Below, in pieces: positions 1 through 12,270 of a stretch of DNA of 64,000 nt. Source of the DNA: Cenococcum geophilum 1.58 (taxonomy: Eukaryota > Ascomycota > Dothideomycetes > Gloniales > Gloniaceae). Where the stretch lies: NCBI GenBank assembly GCA_001692895.1, contig KV748288.1:62001-126000 (forward strand), written 5' to 3'. Made by a program: the position numbers and the translations under genes. The notes under the pieces were generated by a model, which saw nothing but the letters and a program-made list of their open reading frames with translations, made no database searches and was not told where the DNA came from. Positions within the stretch are counted from its first letter, which is position 1. Every line of letters begins with the position of its first letter.

Positions 1-310
1 GTTAAAATCCACCCTTATTCTATACGTTAGTCCTCCACCCTACTACCCCTATATTAGACGCCCTACCTAGACAGATTTAAGACCCTCCCCTACTAGTTAA
101 AGTAGATAGTAAGGATAAGTACCTCGTTAAAAGAGTTAATAATATTAAGTACAATAAATGGAAACGCAAATATATATACCTTATAAAATAGAGAGGCTTT
201 ACTAAGCCCTTATAGGAACCCGCTAACTCTATAGGACTTATATAAGCCGCAGAAGACTTTTATAAACTCCACTTAGAACTACTATAGCCCTATCTCGCAA
301 AAGCTCAAGT
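1..310 (+). pseudogene. 3' end of Gypsy pol (chromodomain), RIP-degraded
   Basis: A plus-strand frame starting near base 110 reads as a chromodomain. It opens with a KYLVKRV-like strand, continues through RGFTKPL, a stop in place of the conserved Trp, EPANS, and ends with AAEDFYKLH. This order matches the C-terminal chromodomain of fungal Gypsy chromoviruses, which steers integration to heterochromatin. Stops fall where CAG or TGG codons are expected, which is the effect of RIP. The fragment ends just before a purine tract (about 311-322) and an LTR. The rest of the element lies to the left of the window. I am confident of the Gypsy identity and less so of the exact borders. Confidence 0.7.
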
Positions 311-325
311 TTAAAGGGGGGGTAC

Positions 326-715
326 TATTATAGGACACCTCCGTAACACCTCATACACATCCACCTGTTTCTACCTATTTCTACTAACGCAGTAAGAAAA
401 AACCAACCGCAAGATAACAATCTAATAGCAATCTACTAGCAATCTACAGCAATCTAACGGCAATCTGCCGCATTCTACTATATTCTACTAAGTCTAGTAA
501 ATCCTACTAAGTTCTACTAGAACCGCTACTTAAATCCTATTTTACTCCGTATACGTATCGACCAAGCAACCGAACTAACGATATATACCCTTTCTTCCCG
601 TTTCCTTACCTTCTCTCCTTACGCAACGTCTTAACTTTATTACGCAGTTTATGTACATAGCTTAATAGTATCTACTTTACTATATATTATCACCGTTTAT
701 ACTCGCTCCGTAACA
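326..715 (+). repeat. 3' LTR of Gypsy element 1
   Basis: The tract aaaggggggg followed by tac at about 314-325 is the same polypurine-tract context seen before the 3' LTR of the Gypsy element at 11.3 kb. The LTR is placed from tattatagg (TG changed to TA by RIP) to ctccgtaaca. The right border is a guess because the matching left LTR and target duplication are outside the window. Bases 418-530 hold degenerate 11-bp repeats of the type caatctactag. Confidence 0.55.
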
Positions 716-3660
716 CTTAGGAGCCCTTTAGCTTAAAGCATTACACATTTCGGCGTATAACTTTAATTAAAATATAAGGTAGTAAACGTATATAATTAAA
801 AGGATAACAGCTTTTCCGTAGGAAAGCTCCCAATTAAGTATAAAGCTATTAGGGCTTATAGCTACGTAAATTAGTATCTATTATAGGTTTAAAGCTATTA
901 TTAAACTTACTTAACAGTATAGAGTGGAAGGCGGTTAAAATAAATAAACTACTAATATATAGAGCTAGAAGGCCAGCCATAGTATCTACTACTATTATAT
1001 TAAAATGTTACTCCATCCGGTTAATACCTCTAAAGAAGAAACATATACTAAGGATAAGGAGTAAGTTTAAAAGTATACTGCCGATTAAGGAAGTTTTAAT
1101 AATGGTAATCTGGCCCTTAGTTAGGGCTAAGATAGAGACAATTAATTTAACAGCGTTTCTGCGCTAAATATTGAATAATATTAGGATAAACAAGAAGCGG
1201 AGAAATATACCTAAAAGTTGCGTTTAAAAGACTACCTGGTATATTACTAGCGCGGAGCGCAATCTCTTTAGTAGCGTAATTAATCATTACAGTAAGCGGG
1301 ATAATAGTAATAAAGTTAACAATAAATATAGCGATGCCGTTAATATAAAGATAATTAACTATAAAGCCAACGGGAACGGTAAGAAGAAGTAAGTTTATCT
1401 ATAAGCTAAACAAGACGGTATAAACCTAATCCTTAGCAGGTATCTTACACTTTAAAGCTGCTTTCTACCTTTCCTTAATTATTGGCTTAAGATATAAGGG
1501 GTTTTGCAGGCCTATACCGGCCTCTTTATTAGGTTATTTATTATTAGACCTCGCCCAAGCTGCTTAATAGGCTTTTAAGAATATTACTAGATCTAAATAC
1601 GCCGTTATAAGTACGGTTTTTAATTATTCCTAGAAAGAGCATAATAGAGAAGCGCGATTTTATAGTTTAGAGGGTACCCACGTATAGCAAAGACTAAGAA
1701 GTTAAATAGTACTTAGGCTAACACTAACGCCTTAAATCTACAATAGTGCGTTTAGCTTTTTTTTCTAGTTAATTTTATAAGTAAGGATTTAAGGCAAATT
1801 CCAAAATAGGTATTATAGAGGAGAGGAGGATTAACGTTAATAACTAGCTAGAATAGCTAGTAAAAAAAGGAGAAGATAGAGTGTTCTAATAGACGAATAA
1901 TAAGTAAAAAGTAAACCGACTATATATAGAAATAAGGACGCGGTAGAACGTATAAATAAGGGTATAAGTCTATATGCCTCTAAGTACTAGCTACTTAGCG
2001 TCTTAAATATAAGTCCTCCCTTAACGCAAGGTAGATTAATAGAAGTTATTATACCGCCTATATAAGGCGGAGCGCTTATAAAGGGCTTAGCTAGAATGCC
2101 AATTAAACTACCCTATAACGTATTAATAGCTCCTTTACTACAGATAGAGAGTAAATATACAAGATTGACTAGCTAAGATAAGTCTACTACTTAAGCAGTA
2201 TTCTGCTCCATAAAGGGTAGGCGTTAGGAGTAGATTATATAATACTATTTCTACTAGGTAAGGCGTTATTAGAAGGTTATTATTAGCTTCTAGTTCTAGT
2301 TTACAACTTTATATAAACGCCTTTAAATACTATACTGTTAAGGCTATCTAAAAGCTAAGTTGCCTACTTACCTTGTTTTAACCTTAGGCTAGGCTTATTA
2401 GCTATTAAGGCAACAGAAAGTTGCGTTAAGGTATATAATAGGGCTTAAGTAAAGCTACGTAACTAGAGGGCATTACTATATAAAGTAACGCTTAACCAGC
2501 TGCCTCTATATCGCCGTCTCAAAATAATTAGAAGAAAGGGGTTAATGCTAGCCCTTATTATTTAATATAACCCTCCTATAGAGGCATAGCAAAGTAGGGT
2601 ATAGACGGGGAAGGATCATGCTCCTATCGTAGCCGTATTATAGCGCATTTGTAATACTATACTAGTATCCCTAAGTTAGTAAATCGGCTCAACTTTTAAG
2701 GCACAGTTAAAGCGGAGCTTACCGTCAGCTCTCCTATTAGCTAAGTGGTAGAGAGGAGCAAGATATAAAATGCCTCTATATCCTTTAACTAGACCTATAT
2801 TAAGCATAGTATCCTTTAAGAAAATCCCTCCTTACTTTCTTGTAAAGACACTCAAACTATTAGCTGCCTTATCTCTTTAATAATAAGCGACTCGGACGCC
2901 ATAATAAAGGATACCACATTGTATTAAATTAAGGTGCGCTTTTAAATATTAAATCCTTTATAGGATACCGCTAATAGAGCTAGAATATACCGCTTACTTC
3001 TAATCCTAAGGGCTCTAATAAGGTCATTAATACAGTAGGGTAGGTATGCGATAGTTGCTTCCCTATAATTTTATCCATTCGCTAGCTTACTAATATAAGT
3101 AGAATATCCAGTTAGTACCAGAATGTAAGAGTAATTTAGAGAACGATAAGGCCGATATAAAAGGAACTATAAGGAAATATTCACCCCGCACTAACGATAT
3201 AAAAAAGTCGTCTTAATATAGTCCGCTTAGTAACTCCTTCTAATAAAGCTTATCGACCCCCAGCTTACTCTATTAGGGGTAATAGAGAGACTAAGTAGCT
3301 TAGTTAATTAACTTAGCTATAGGCTTAGCCAACTTAATAAAAAAGTTAGCAGTCTTAAAAAAAGCGACTGCTATATTATAGGTTATCTAGGGAAGGTTAA
3401 CAATTAGATTAATAGCTTAAGAAGTAACTAGAAAGAAATAAAAGATATTATTAGGCGGTTTTAAAACGAAATCCACACTATTAAGAGAGGCAGTAATAAA
3501 ACTTTAAATTACGGAGGTAAATGGGTTGCAAAGGCTAGAAATAAGATCACGGCATTTAAAAGAAAAAGGGCACGCTTAGTCTAAGGATAGAGAAGTCTAC
3601 AGAATTAAGGAAGAAATTTATTAGCTTAAATGATACGCTTTTTAGTTATTATATTATTCG
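716..3660. other. unassigned RIP-degraded DNA
   Basis: AT- and TpA-rich sequence of the same texture as the flanking transposon relics. Both strands can be read for tens of residues between RIP-type stops, so it was probably coding or a repeat. I recognised no reverse transcriptase, integrase, transposase, kinase or recombinase motif. It lies between a Gypsy LTR and the upstream flank of the FunK1 pseudogene. Confidence 0.4.
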
Positions 3661-4319
3661 GTTTAAGCTATATTAAATTAGCTTAACTTTTCCGCGCCTA
3701 ATCTTTAATCCTCGCGTTCCGCTTGCACCCTACTTCCTTCCTTATACTTTTCTTCCTCGTTATATCCTTATTTTAAGACGCGCCTAATATATCCTTAACC
3801 TCCCTACACTTATTTACTTATCTACTATTATACTATCCGTTATATGCTAGCCTCTTTAATCTCCCCTCCTTATCTACCTACCCGCCTACCATATCGGCCC
3901 TCCTAACGTAGCTTTTGGCGCGTTTACCCGCAATAGCAAATCTCTCCTAATTAGAAATAGTTAAAACGAAACCTATTAGAGAAGGACTAAATAACTTTTA
4001 CAATTTATTTAACTTAGCTTATTAGGATCTAAATATCTCTAGCTCTTTAAACTCGTTACACCAGATAGGTAATAAAGGTAATTATTAATATACCTATTAT
4101 AAGTTTCTATCTAACGCTTATAGAACTAAAGGATATTTTACTTAATCTAATACTAGCCCTATAAAGCCTTTCCGCTTCTTGTTTATTAGTATCTAACGGC
4201 GGCAATAAAAGCCTTTTTATTAATCTATTAAGACTTAATTTAGCGGTTAGTTCCGATAACTTTAATATTAAGCGGTTCCTACCTCTTCTAAATATAATCC
4301 TTTGGATTGAACCTAACAA
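3661..4319. other. pyrimidine-rich 5' flank of the FunK1 pseudogene
   Basis: From about 3,680 to 3,900 the plus strand is rich in C/T runs, as in many fungal promoters and leaders. From about 3,920 onward there may be a degraded N-terminal part of the kinase gene, but I could not fix its frame. Confidence 0.35.
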
Positions 4320-5704
4320 GGTTATCTAGGAAAAGGTATACGCTACTATTATAGAGTCCACGCCTCCCCCCCGACCGCTACCATTCCACGTTTAAACCCT
4401 ATATCGACGTAATATAAGCAGCTTCGCTAATTCGTCTAAATACAGGAAATACGTAGATGATATTCTAAAGGAGGAGCTAGGCTCTCTTTACGTGGGGATT
4501 CCTGGCTTATATAAAGTATTCTTTAGGGAAGTAGAAGGTCTTAAAGAGGCAAGCGCTGCCGTTTTTAAGAAATGCAAGGAAGGGGACAATCCACTATATG
4601 CTAAGGGCGGCTAGCGTAACTAGCTTAAAGGCGTAAAAGAACGTAGAGTCCTAAAGTAGTTTAATAAGCTAATTATATTATTTCTAGACTTTATAAAGGA
4701 GCACGGGTTTGTTCTAAAGGTATAATAAAGACTAGTAGAGTATACTTAGCAGCCCTTATAAGGATCTACGGCCGACCAAAAGCTAGATATTGGCTTTGTA
4801 GATAATCTAATAGCCAGCGAAAGCTTCTAATACTATTAGTTGTATATACTTATACTAGAAGAGCTAAAGAGTAATCTAAATACTAATATAGCCTCAAAAG
4901 TATGGTTTAATTTAGGGAAATATATAAGGGAAGTATTCGCCGCTTAGGACAGTCGTCGCTTTGTTCTAGGCTTTACCCTCTATAAATCTATTATACGGTT
5001 ATAGGAGTATAACCGGGTAGGAGGCGTTATATTATTACTATTTAATATTAATAAAGACGGACTACAATTTACCTTAGTAATATTGGGATTTCTCTAGATA
5101 AATAAGGAGCAGCTTAGGTTTAACCCTACTATTCTAATATTGGACAGCAAACGATATATTAAGGTCGTGTGTAATAATTAGACTAAGTATCTTATCCTTA
5201 ACGAACTTATAAAACGGGCACCCTATATCGCCGGTTAAGCAACTACTTACTAAAAAGTATATCGCGAGGGCGATACCTCTAAGACACCCTTCGTTATTAA
5301 AGACTTATAGCAGTACCTAGAGCGCGAGAAAGAAGGTAAACTACTACATAAAGCAATAGGGAAAGAAGTAGTTAATATAGCTAGGTACTATTACCATAAA
5401 ACAGTTTATATAGGTGGATAAGATAATAATATCTACAATATCCGTAAGGGGCTAGATATTACAAGAGCGACAAACTATAAGCTAGAAGGTTTAATAATGC
5501 CTCTAAGACCAGCTAAAGTACAAATTAGTATAAAAAAGGCAGAAGTTTTAGTAGAAAGAGATCTTTTAGCTATACTAAGCTACCGCCTAGTAAGCGTATA
5601 TATTTAAGCTCTTTAAATAAGCTCCCTATATAGAATTAAGTACATTAACGCGTTATTACTTACGATTATAGGAAGGCTCTTTATAAGGCAAGCTCTTAGG
5701 CTGT
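4320..5704 (+). pseudogene. FunK1-type protein kinase, 5' part (RIP-degraded)
   Basis: One plus-strand frame carries the N-terminal and middle parts of a fungal FunK1 kinase. Visible blocks are YRKYVDDILKEELGSLYVG near 4,440, EASAAVFKKCKEGDNPLY near 4,550, RRFVLGFTLYKSIIRL near 4,960, INKDGLQF near 5,055 and LNELIKRAPYIAG near 5,200. FunK1 proteins form large lineage-specific families in filamentous fungi and their substrates are largely unknown. The frame holds many TAG/TAA codons at positions expected for Gln or Trp and cannot make a full protein. It stops at the AATAC duplication where a Gypsy element inserted and resumes at 11,663. The family call comes from residue blocks I recognise, not from a search. 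Confidence 0.78.
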
Positions 5705-5709
5705 AATAC
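5705..5709. repeat. 5-bp target-site duplication (left)
   Basis: AATAC lies directly before the left LTR and again directly after the right LTR (11,658-11,662). This is the expected 5-bp duplication made by a Gypsy integrase. Confidence 0.8.
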
Positions 5710-6053
5710 TATAAGGGGACTAGCCTAGTTATAGTAGGAATGTCTTAGTGAAACACTTAACAGATAAATTCCAACGCTTTGACCAAATTCTGCCGAATTT
5801 TACCAGCTTAATTAACTTCTGCCAAGTTCTGCTAGATTAATTGAATTCTACCGAAGTCTGTTAAAGACCGCGTGCGTATATACGCACGCATCAACCACTA
5901 AGCCCCTAACTATTTAATTATATAATTTTCTTGTATTTCCTTTCTCTTCTTTACGCAACGTCTTGTTCTTAGCAAGAGCTATATACCCTTAGATTTAGAT
6001 AGAATTTATATCGTTCCTTTAAATCTTCCCTAAAGTCTCTTCGCGCCTTTATA
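5710..6053 (+). repeat. 5' LTR of Gypsy element 2
   Basis: Begins tataagg and ends ttata, that is TG...CA with both ends changed by RIP. It aligns without gaps to the right LTR. A perfect 20-bp palindrome, gcgtgcgtatatacgcacgc, lies at 5,870-5,889. Degenerate repeats of the type aaattctgcc run through 5,770-5,860. Confidence 0.9.
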
Positions 6054-7370
6054 TTACGTTGCGTTAAAACAACTATTATCGAAATAGTAAATAAACTTAA
6101 ACCCTCCGCGTTAACTATAAGTATTATAGCCCTAATTAGGAAATAGTTAACTATAATATAACAATCCTTTACGGATGCTTTAGCCTAATAGCGAGCGATA
6201 TTAGAAGCTTAGCACTAGTAATTAATAGAAGCAATCTATAAAGAACTCTGTAACCTTAAAGCACTTATATTAGAGACCCTAATAGCAATACCTATAAACA
6301 AAATTAAAATAACTATATGCGAACCTAACCCGTTAAATATAAACCCTAAACTAGTAATAATAGCTTAACCCGTACCTATAACGAACCTAGTGCCTACTAT
6401 AAAATCTAAAAAGCTCCCTAACCCTCTAATGTTTAATAGAAATTAAAATAACCTACGTCCCTTTATAACTAAGCTCTATCTTAAACTTTTAATAAACTAT
6501 AACTAATACCCTACTAAAGCTAGCAAGATTAGCTATGGAATATCTTATTTAAGTAAAGACGCTGCATAAACTATAGACCTATTCTTCCGTAATAGCACCT
6601 TCATTAATTTTAAAATCTTTATTTCTCTGCTAGAATAAATATATAATAACGCTAGCCGTAAACACATAGCTGTTACTAAACTTAAAAACCTATAATAATG
6701 GAACCGAGACTTTACTAGCTTCTTTTCGGAATTTTTAGGCCTTATTAGTAAACTAGATTAGAATAAAGCTGCTAGAATTACTGCTCTCCATTAAGCTATT
6801 TTAGATAAAATTAGAGTATAGTTAGTAGGTAGAGAACTACTAAAGGACTTACCCAAATTTGCTATAATGTGTTAACGAATTAATAAGGACCTTTAATATA
6901 ATAAACAAACTTATTCTCTAAAGCCAACTACACCTCACGTTTAAAACTCTATAAAACTAATATATACCCTAAAGCGCGATCCGTTTCTAAAACCTAAAAG
7001 CCCTATATATAACCCTATAGACCTTAACGCTACTTAATCCTATATATCTTTAAAAACCGATAAACAAAGAACATAAGCTGTAAATGGAGAATATTTTAGA
7101 TATAGAAAAAAGGGATATATTTAAAAGGATTGCCAAACTTACCCTTTTAAAAAAGTCTGCCGTAGCTCCTCTTAGTCCTTAAGTCGCACTCATTCCACGA
7201 ATTATACTTATTCTATAAATTATACTTAGTCGCCACAAAGTATTTTACCGTTAGTTAACTTAGAAAATAAGTTATCCTAGGGCTAAGTTGCGCCTTAGAA
7301 TAAGAAGTAGAAGAGTATAAGTATTTAAGCTCTTCTAGCGCTAATATATAACACAACTCCCTTAATATAC
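6054..7370 (+). pseudogene. Gypsy gag, RIP-degraded
   Basis: Degraded coding region between the LTR and the protease. Near 7,085-7,140 a frame reads YRYRKKGYI-stop-KDCQT, a CCHC zinc knuckle whose first Cys and His were changed to Tyr by RIP. In Gypsy elements the gag product packages the RNA. Many in-frame TAA/TAG codons are present. The start codon cannot be placed. Confidence 0.65.
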
Positions 7371-10300
7371 TCGGCGAAATTTAAATATTTAGAAAATAGA
7401 AGCAAGTATAAATCCTTATAGACAGCGGAGCCACTAGTATAGGCTTTATTAATACAAACTATATAAAAACTTAACGCTTAAATTTAAAGAAACTTAATAA
7501 GCCCTAAGGCCTATAAGGCTTTAATAGTAAGCCTTTAATATACGGCGAACTAACGCACTATACTCTTATAAAGATGTAAATAGGCAAATACCTTAAATAC
7601 GTTTCCCTATTTATAATACCCTTAAAGCATTATAAGGTAATACTTAAATACGGATAGCTAAAATAATATAACCCTTTAATTAGCTGGGTTAAAGAAATAC
7701 TAAAATTCCGTATAACCTACTACCGAAGTTATTATTTAAAATACTACTTGCCCTATAAATATACACACAACTATTTAAATTTAATATAATATAAATTACC
7801 CTTACTATAAACCCCAAACTAATACAATAAAGTTATAACTGCTAATTACGGTAAAGAATATAAAGATAATATATTAAAACCCCTTAAAATTTGTATAATA
7901 CAAACCACACCCTTTTATTCGTTAGTAAGAAAATAAGACTATAAGATCTTTACTATAATACTAAAAGATATTAAGAAGGCGTTAGAACTAAAGCAATATA
8001 CTAACCCCTAACCTCTTATACCTAAAGAATATTATAATTTAATTAATACGTTTAAGAAACAATTTACAAACTAACTACCCCCGCATTAAGATAAGTATGA
8101 TTTTAAGATAAAACTTGAACCTAGTATAACGCCAAAGTTTGGCCTATTATACGGCATGTTATAAGAAGAACTGCTAGTAATATAATAATACCTTAAAGAG
8201 CACCTAGAGAAAGGATTTATTCGCCCTAGTTAATTACTATTCGCCTCGCCTATACTATTTATTAAGAAACCTAAAGGAGGCTTAAGGTTCTATATTAATT
8301 ATTAAGCCCTAAATACAATTACAATTTAAAACCGATATCCAATTCCTCTACTTTAAGAAACGCTTAACCGCTTAGTAAAAGTATAATACTTTACAAAGCT
8401 TAACGTAGTTGCTGCCTTTAATTAAATCCGTGTTCGTAAAGGAGATAAAAAGTATATAGCTTTCCGTATATAATAGGGACTTTTTAAATACCTAGTAATG
8501 CCGTTTAGTGTAAAAAACGGTCCCGGTACGTTTTAGTAATACATTAATAATACACTTCGCGAATTCCTTAATATATTTATTACCGCGTATATTAATAATA
8601 TCTTAATCTATTTATCTTTACTTTCTAAGTATTAAAAGCACGTCTAAATAGTCCTTGAACGCCTACGAGACGCAGGCTTATAATACAATATTAAGAAATA
8701 CAAGTTCTATATATCCGAAGTCACGTACTTAGGCCTAATTATATCCCGTAATAGAATTAAAATAGACCCTAAGAAAATTGCTATAATTATAAACTGGGAA
8801 AGTCCTAGTAGTATATAAGACATCTAAGGATTTTTAGAATTTGTAAATTTCTACCGTTAATTTATTAATTACTTCTTAAAAATTATTTAGCCATTAGTAA
8901 ACTTAATAAGGAAGAATATAAGATTTAAATGGACTACTAAATATAAATAAGCTTTTAACGACCTAAAATATCGTTTTATAACTACTCTAATTCTCGCCTA
9001 CTTTAATCCGGACCTTAAATATATTATTAAAACAAACTTGTCCAATTATGTACTAGGAGGAATGTTATTATAATATAATAAGAACGGCGAGCTGCGCCTA
9101 GTAGCCTTTCTCTCCTAGAAACTTACCCCTACTAAATTAAACTATAAGATATATAATAAGGAACTACTTATAATTATTAGATACTTTAAATAATAGCGTC
9201 TAGAACTTAAAGGATTATTATTCCTAATATACGTATTAACGGACTATAAAAACCTATAGTACTTTATAACTATAAAGCAATTAATACAGCGCCAAATTCA
9301 TTAGGCTAAATACCTCTTATAATTTAACTTTAAGATTATATACCGACCTAGCAAACTTAATTAGAAGCCTAACTTATTAATATAATAATTATAGAACCTA
9401 CCTATAAACGCTTTAGACAAACGGATTACAAATTAATTACAGATCTTATTACCCCCTAAATGCTTTAAAAAGCTACGTCCTATATTCCTAAATGCGGAAC
9501 TTAATAGAAATAAATTAAAAGTTAATAAATGGGAAATAGAAATTAATAAGCTAATGGAATACGAATATAAGAACGATGTATGGATAATAGATATAATAAA
9601 AGCAATTCGAACAGGAAAACAATAGCATAAGGATATTATACTCGCTAAATACAAAATTTGAAATAATCAATTATACTATTAATAGAAGATAGTAGTTCCG
9701 AATTCCGAACCTTTATAATTTAAGATACTTAATTTTGTACACGACTCCCCTATAGTAGGGCACCCTAGCCGTATAAAGACCTATAAGATTATTTAACGAG
9801 TATACTACTAGCCTATAATGCACGACTACGTACAAAAATACGTTCGATTATACAAGATATACATGCGCGGAAAGACCTCTTATATAAAGAAGTAAGGAGT
9901 ACTTTAATCGCTACTAATTCCGATATAAAGATAGCGCGACATCTTAATTAACTTTATAGTCGACTTGCCTAGCAGTAATAGGTTTATAAATATTATGGTA
10001 GTTATTAACCGCCTTATAAAAATGCGATATATAATTCCTATAGACTTAATTAATATAATATTAGTAGCCGAATGTTTTATTAAGTACGTTTTTAAGCTAT
10101 ACGGACTTCCTAATTTAATAATATCTAACTATAGAAGCCAGTTTATTTTAGACTTCTGGTAAGCCCTATATAAATAATTAAGTATTTAAACCCAACTCTT
10201 AACTATATTTTATCTGGAGATAGATAGTTAAACCAAAATTACAAACGCGATTATAGAATAATACCTATAAATATACTACTCCTACCTACAAGACGACTGG

Positions 10301-11025
10301 GGAAAATGGCTGCCTTTAGCTAAGTTTACTGCGAATAATACAATAAACGTATTAATAGGCGTAATACTATTCTATATAACCTACGGATAAGACCCTTAAC
10401 TCGGATTTAAACTATAACCTAAAATTAATACAATAAAACCTATAATTAAACGGATCTAGTTAATTAACGCGTATAACTTCGCTAATTAAATAAAGCAGTT
10501 AACGGAACTATTACAAAGTGAATTAACGTACGCTTAAATAGTATAGAAATGGCATATAAACAAAGAACGAGCTCCCGTATGGGACTTTAAGGAAGGCGAT
10601 ATAGCTTACCTAAATACACGAAATATACGGACTTAACGGCCCTTAAAGAAACTTAATTAGAAGTTTACGGGCCTATACTAAATTAAGAAGAAACTAAGCC
10701 TATACGCCTATAAGCTTAAACTGCTAACTAAAATAAAAATACACCTAATGTTTTATGTAAGCCTATTACAACCTTTAAAAGATAATCCTATAACTTATAA
10801 AGTACCACCGCTACCTCCTATAATTGTTAATAACGGTAACGGTTCTTACTTTATTAACTCGATTAACAATATGCAATAGAAACCACGATCTAAACAATTT
10901 AAACTTCTTATTAAGTAGAAAGGATATAAAACACGAACCTAGAAAACCTATAACTAGATTAAGGCCGACGCGCCTGCCTTAGTAAAAGAATTCTATAAAG
11001 ACCATCCTTTACGGCCTGCTCCGGC
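7371..11025 (+). pseudogene. Gypsy pol: protease, RT, RNase H, integrase, chromodomain
   Basis: The frame shows LIDSGATSIGF (protease active site, about 7,418), PKGGLRFYINY (RT palm, about 8,270), YINNILIYL where YVDD is expected (about 8,590), TDYKNLQYF (RNase H, about 9,240), and integrase blocks with VINRLIKM and KLYGLPNLIISN (9,990-10,130) plus FTANNTIN (about 10,325). The C-terminal chromodomain has KGYKTRT-stop-K and VKEFYKDHP (about 10,920-11,010). The order RT-RNase H-integrase defines a Gypsy element, and the chromodomain places it with the chromoviruses. Stops at Gln/Trp positions and Asp-to-Asn changes at the RT active site show it is dead. Confidence 0.9.
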
Positions 11026-11300
11026 TAAATAGACATAATATAAAGGTAAACAATTGCCACCTAATACAAAGACACAAAACACAATAGTAGGAAGCTCGAA
11101 TTTGAAAAGAACTTAAAATATACCACGATGTTCGTGATATGGTCACGTAATACGCAAGATATTAAGGAACTTTAACCGCCGGTCAAAGTTGTCTAATTAG
11201 TTAGATTCGCCTTGCTAAGAATACCACATAACGCGAAAAATATAACACGTGATAAAATTATAAAATTTTAACTAAATTGAATTATTTTAAACCTTTGGCC
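11026..11300 (+). other. Gypsy 3' untranslated region
   Basis: Non-coding stretch between the chromodomain and the polypurine tract. It is somewhat less degraded than the rest of the element: 11,125-11,230 keeps several CG and CA dinucleotides. Confidence 0.5.
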
Positions 11301-11310
11301 AAAGGGGGGG
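11301..11310 (+). promoter_or_regulatory. polypurine tract of Gypsy element 2
   Basis: aaaggggggg lies directly before the 3' LTR, where the plus-strand DNA primer is made in LTR elements. The same tract precedes the LTR at 326. Confidence 0.75.
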
Positions 11311-11313
11311 TAC

Positions 11314-11657
11314 TATAAGGGGACTAGCCCAGTTATAGTAGGAATGTCTCGGTAAAACACTTAATAGATAAATTCCGATGCTTTAACCAAATTCTGCCAA
11401 ATTCTGCTAGCTTAATTAACTTCTACCAAGTTCTGCTAAATCAATTAAATTCTACCGAAGTCCATTAAAGACCGCGTGCGTATATACGCATGTATTGACC
11501 ACCAAGCCCCTAACTATTTAATTATATAATTCTCTTGTATTTCCTTTCTCTTCTTTATATAACGTCTTGTTCTTAGCGAGAGCTATATACCCTTAAATTT
11601 AAATAAAATTTATATCGTTCCTTTAAATCTTCCCTAAAGTCTCTTCGCGCCCTTACA
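11314..11657 (+). repeat. 3' LTR of Gypsy element 2
   Basis: 344 bp, the same length as the left LTR, ending ttaca with the CA end preserved. About thirty differences from the left copy are all transitions. The 20-bp palindrome of the left copy is broken here by a C to T change. Confidence 0.92.
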
Positions 11658-11662
11658 AATAC
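11658..11662. repeat. 5-bp target-site duplication (right)
   Basis: AATAC, identical to 5,705-5,709. Confidence 0.8.
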
Positions 11663-12270
11663 TTACTGCACTAAAAGGTGTTATTAAAGGATATAAGTCT
11701 TTATATATATAGGCCAGCATCCTTTAATATAACGTTTTAATAGGCAACCTCTTAATAAATAAGAAAGACGACAATCCCTTCTAGAAGTTATTCTTAATTA
11801 ATCTTGACCTTATAATTAAAGAGAAGCGGAAAGGACCTTTAGGAGCATAGGGTAAAACTAGTATAGGAGCGTTTATAGCTATAGGAGTACTTCTTAGCGA
11901 GAAATATTCCTTTAGGCATAATCTAGAGTTGTTCTTCTAGGTACTTTTCTAGATATACATATACTATAATAGGTTAGGTAAAGATATCGGTCTAACTAAG
12001 TTTAAGTATTAAAATTATAAGAATACTATAAAGCTAGCTAAGTTAAAATCGGGCCTAGTAAGTAGAGAAGGCTATTTTCTTAACCGTATAGCTGAGGTAT
12101 TTACACCCTACTACTAACCGCTAAAGCCGTAGGTTAATAGGCTGCAGAAGGTGATTTTCCCAATAAACGGGAGGTGGGAGAAGGAAGATAGGGCGCTTTA
12201 TTTATGGATAAAAAATATTCTCTAGCAAGTATAGAAGGATTTAGAGGTATTAGCAGAGTAGATAGAATAA
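11663..12270 (+). pseudogene. FunK1-type protein kinase, 3' part (RIP-degraded)
   Basis: Continues the kinase interrupted at 5,704, in a single frame. Blocks seen are GYKSLYIQASILQYNV (the HxD-type catalytic loop region, with His and Asp altered), IGNLLI, FLINLDLIIKE (the DLD/DFG-like metal site), GAFIAIGVLLSEKYSF and LELFF-stop-VLF near 11,925, TPYYQPL near 12,105, then PINGRWEKEDRALY near 12,160. The frame ends at TAA 12,268-12,270. Joining it to 4,320-5,704 and leaving out the Gypsy insert and one AATAC gives an uninterrupted family architecture. RIP-type stops show that this copy was degraded whether or not the insertion had occurred. Confidence 0.82.

Larger units (their letters stand above)
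5710..11657 (+). mobile_element. full-length Gypsy chromovirus retrotransposon
   Basis: A 5,948-bp element with two 344-bp LTRs, a perfect AATAC target duplication and, in order, gag with a zinc knuckle, aspartic protease, reverse transcriptase, RNase H, integrase and chromodomain. It sits inside the FunK1 pseudogene, so it arrived after that copy existed. The LTRs differ only by C:G/T:A transitions and the coding region is full of TAG/TAA stops, so the element was inactivated by RIP. The DDE integrase region retains the longest open stretch (9,965-10,162). Confidence 0.93.

Noticed and set aside
716..3660. A Starship-type tyrosine recombinase (DUF3435 captain)
   Set aside because: I looked for the conserved R..HxxR..Y blocks in this region and found none that could be read convincingly.
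9433..10162. Small open frames within the Gypsy element taken as separate genes
   Set aside because: The one at 9,965-10,162 is a stop-free stretch of the integrase; the minus-strand one at 9,433-9,654 is antisense to pol. Neither is an independent gene.
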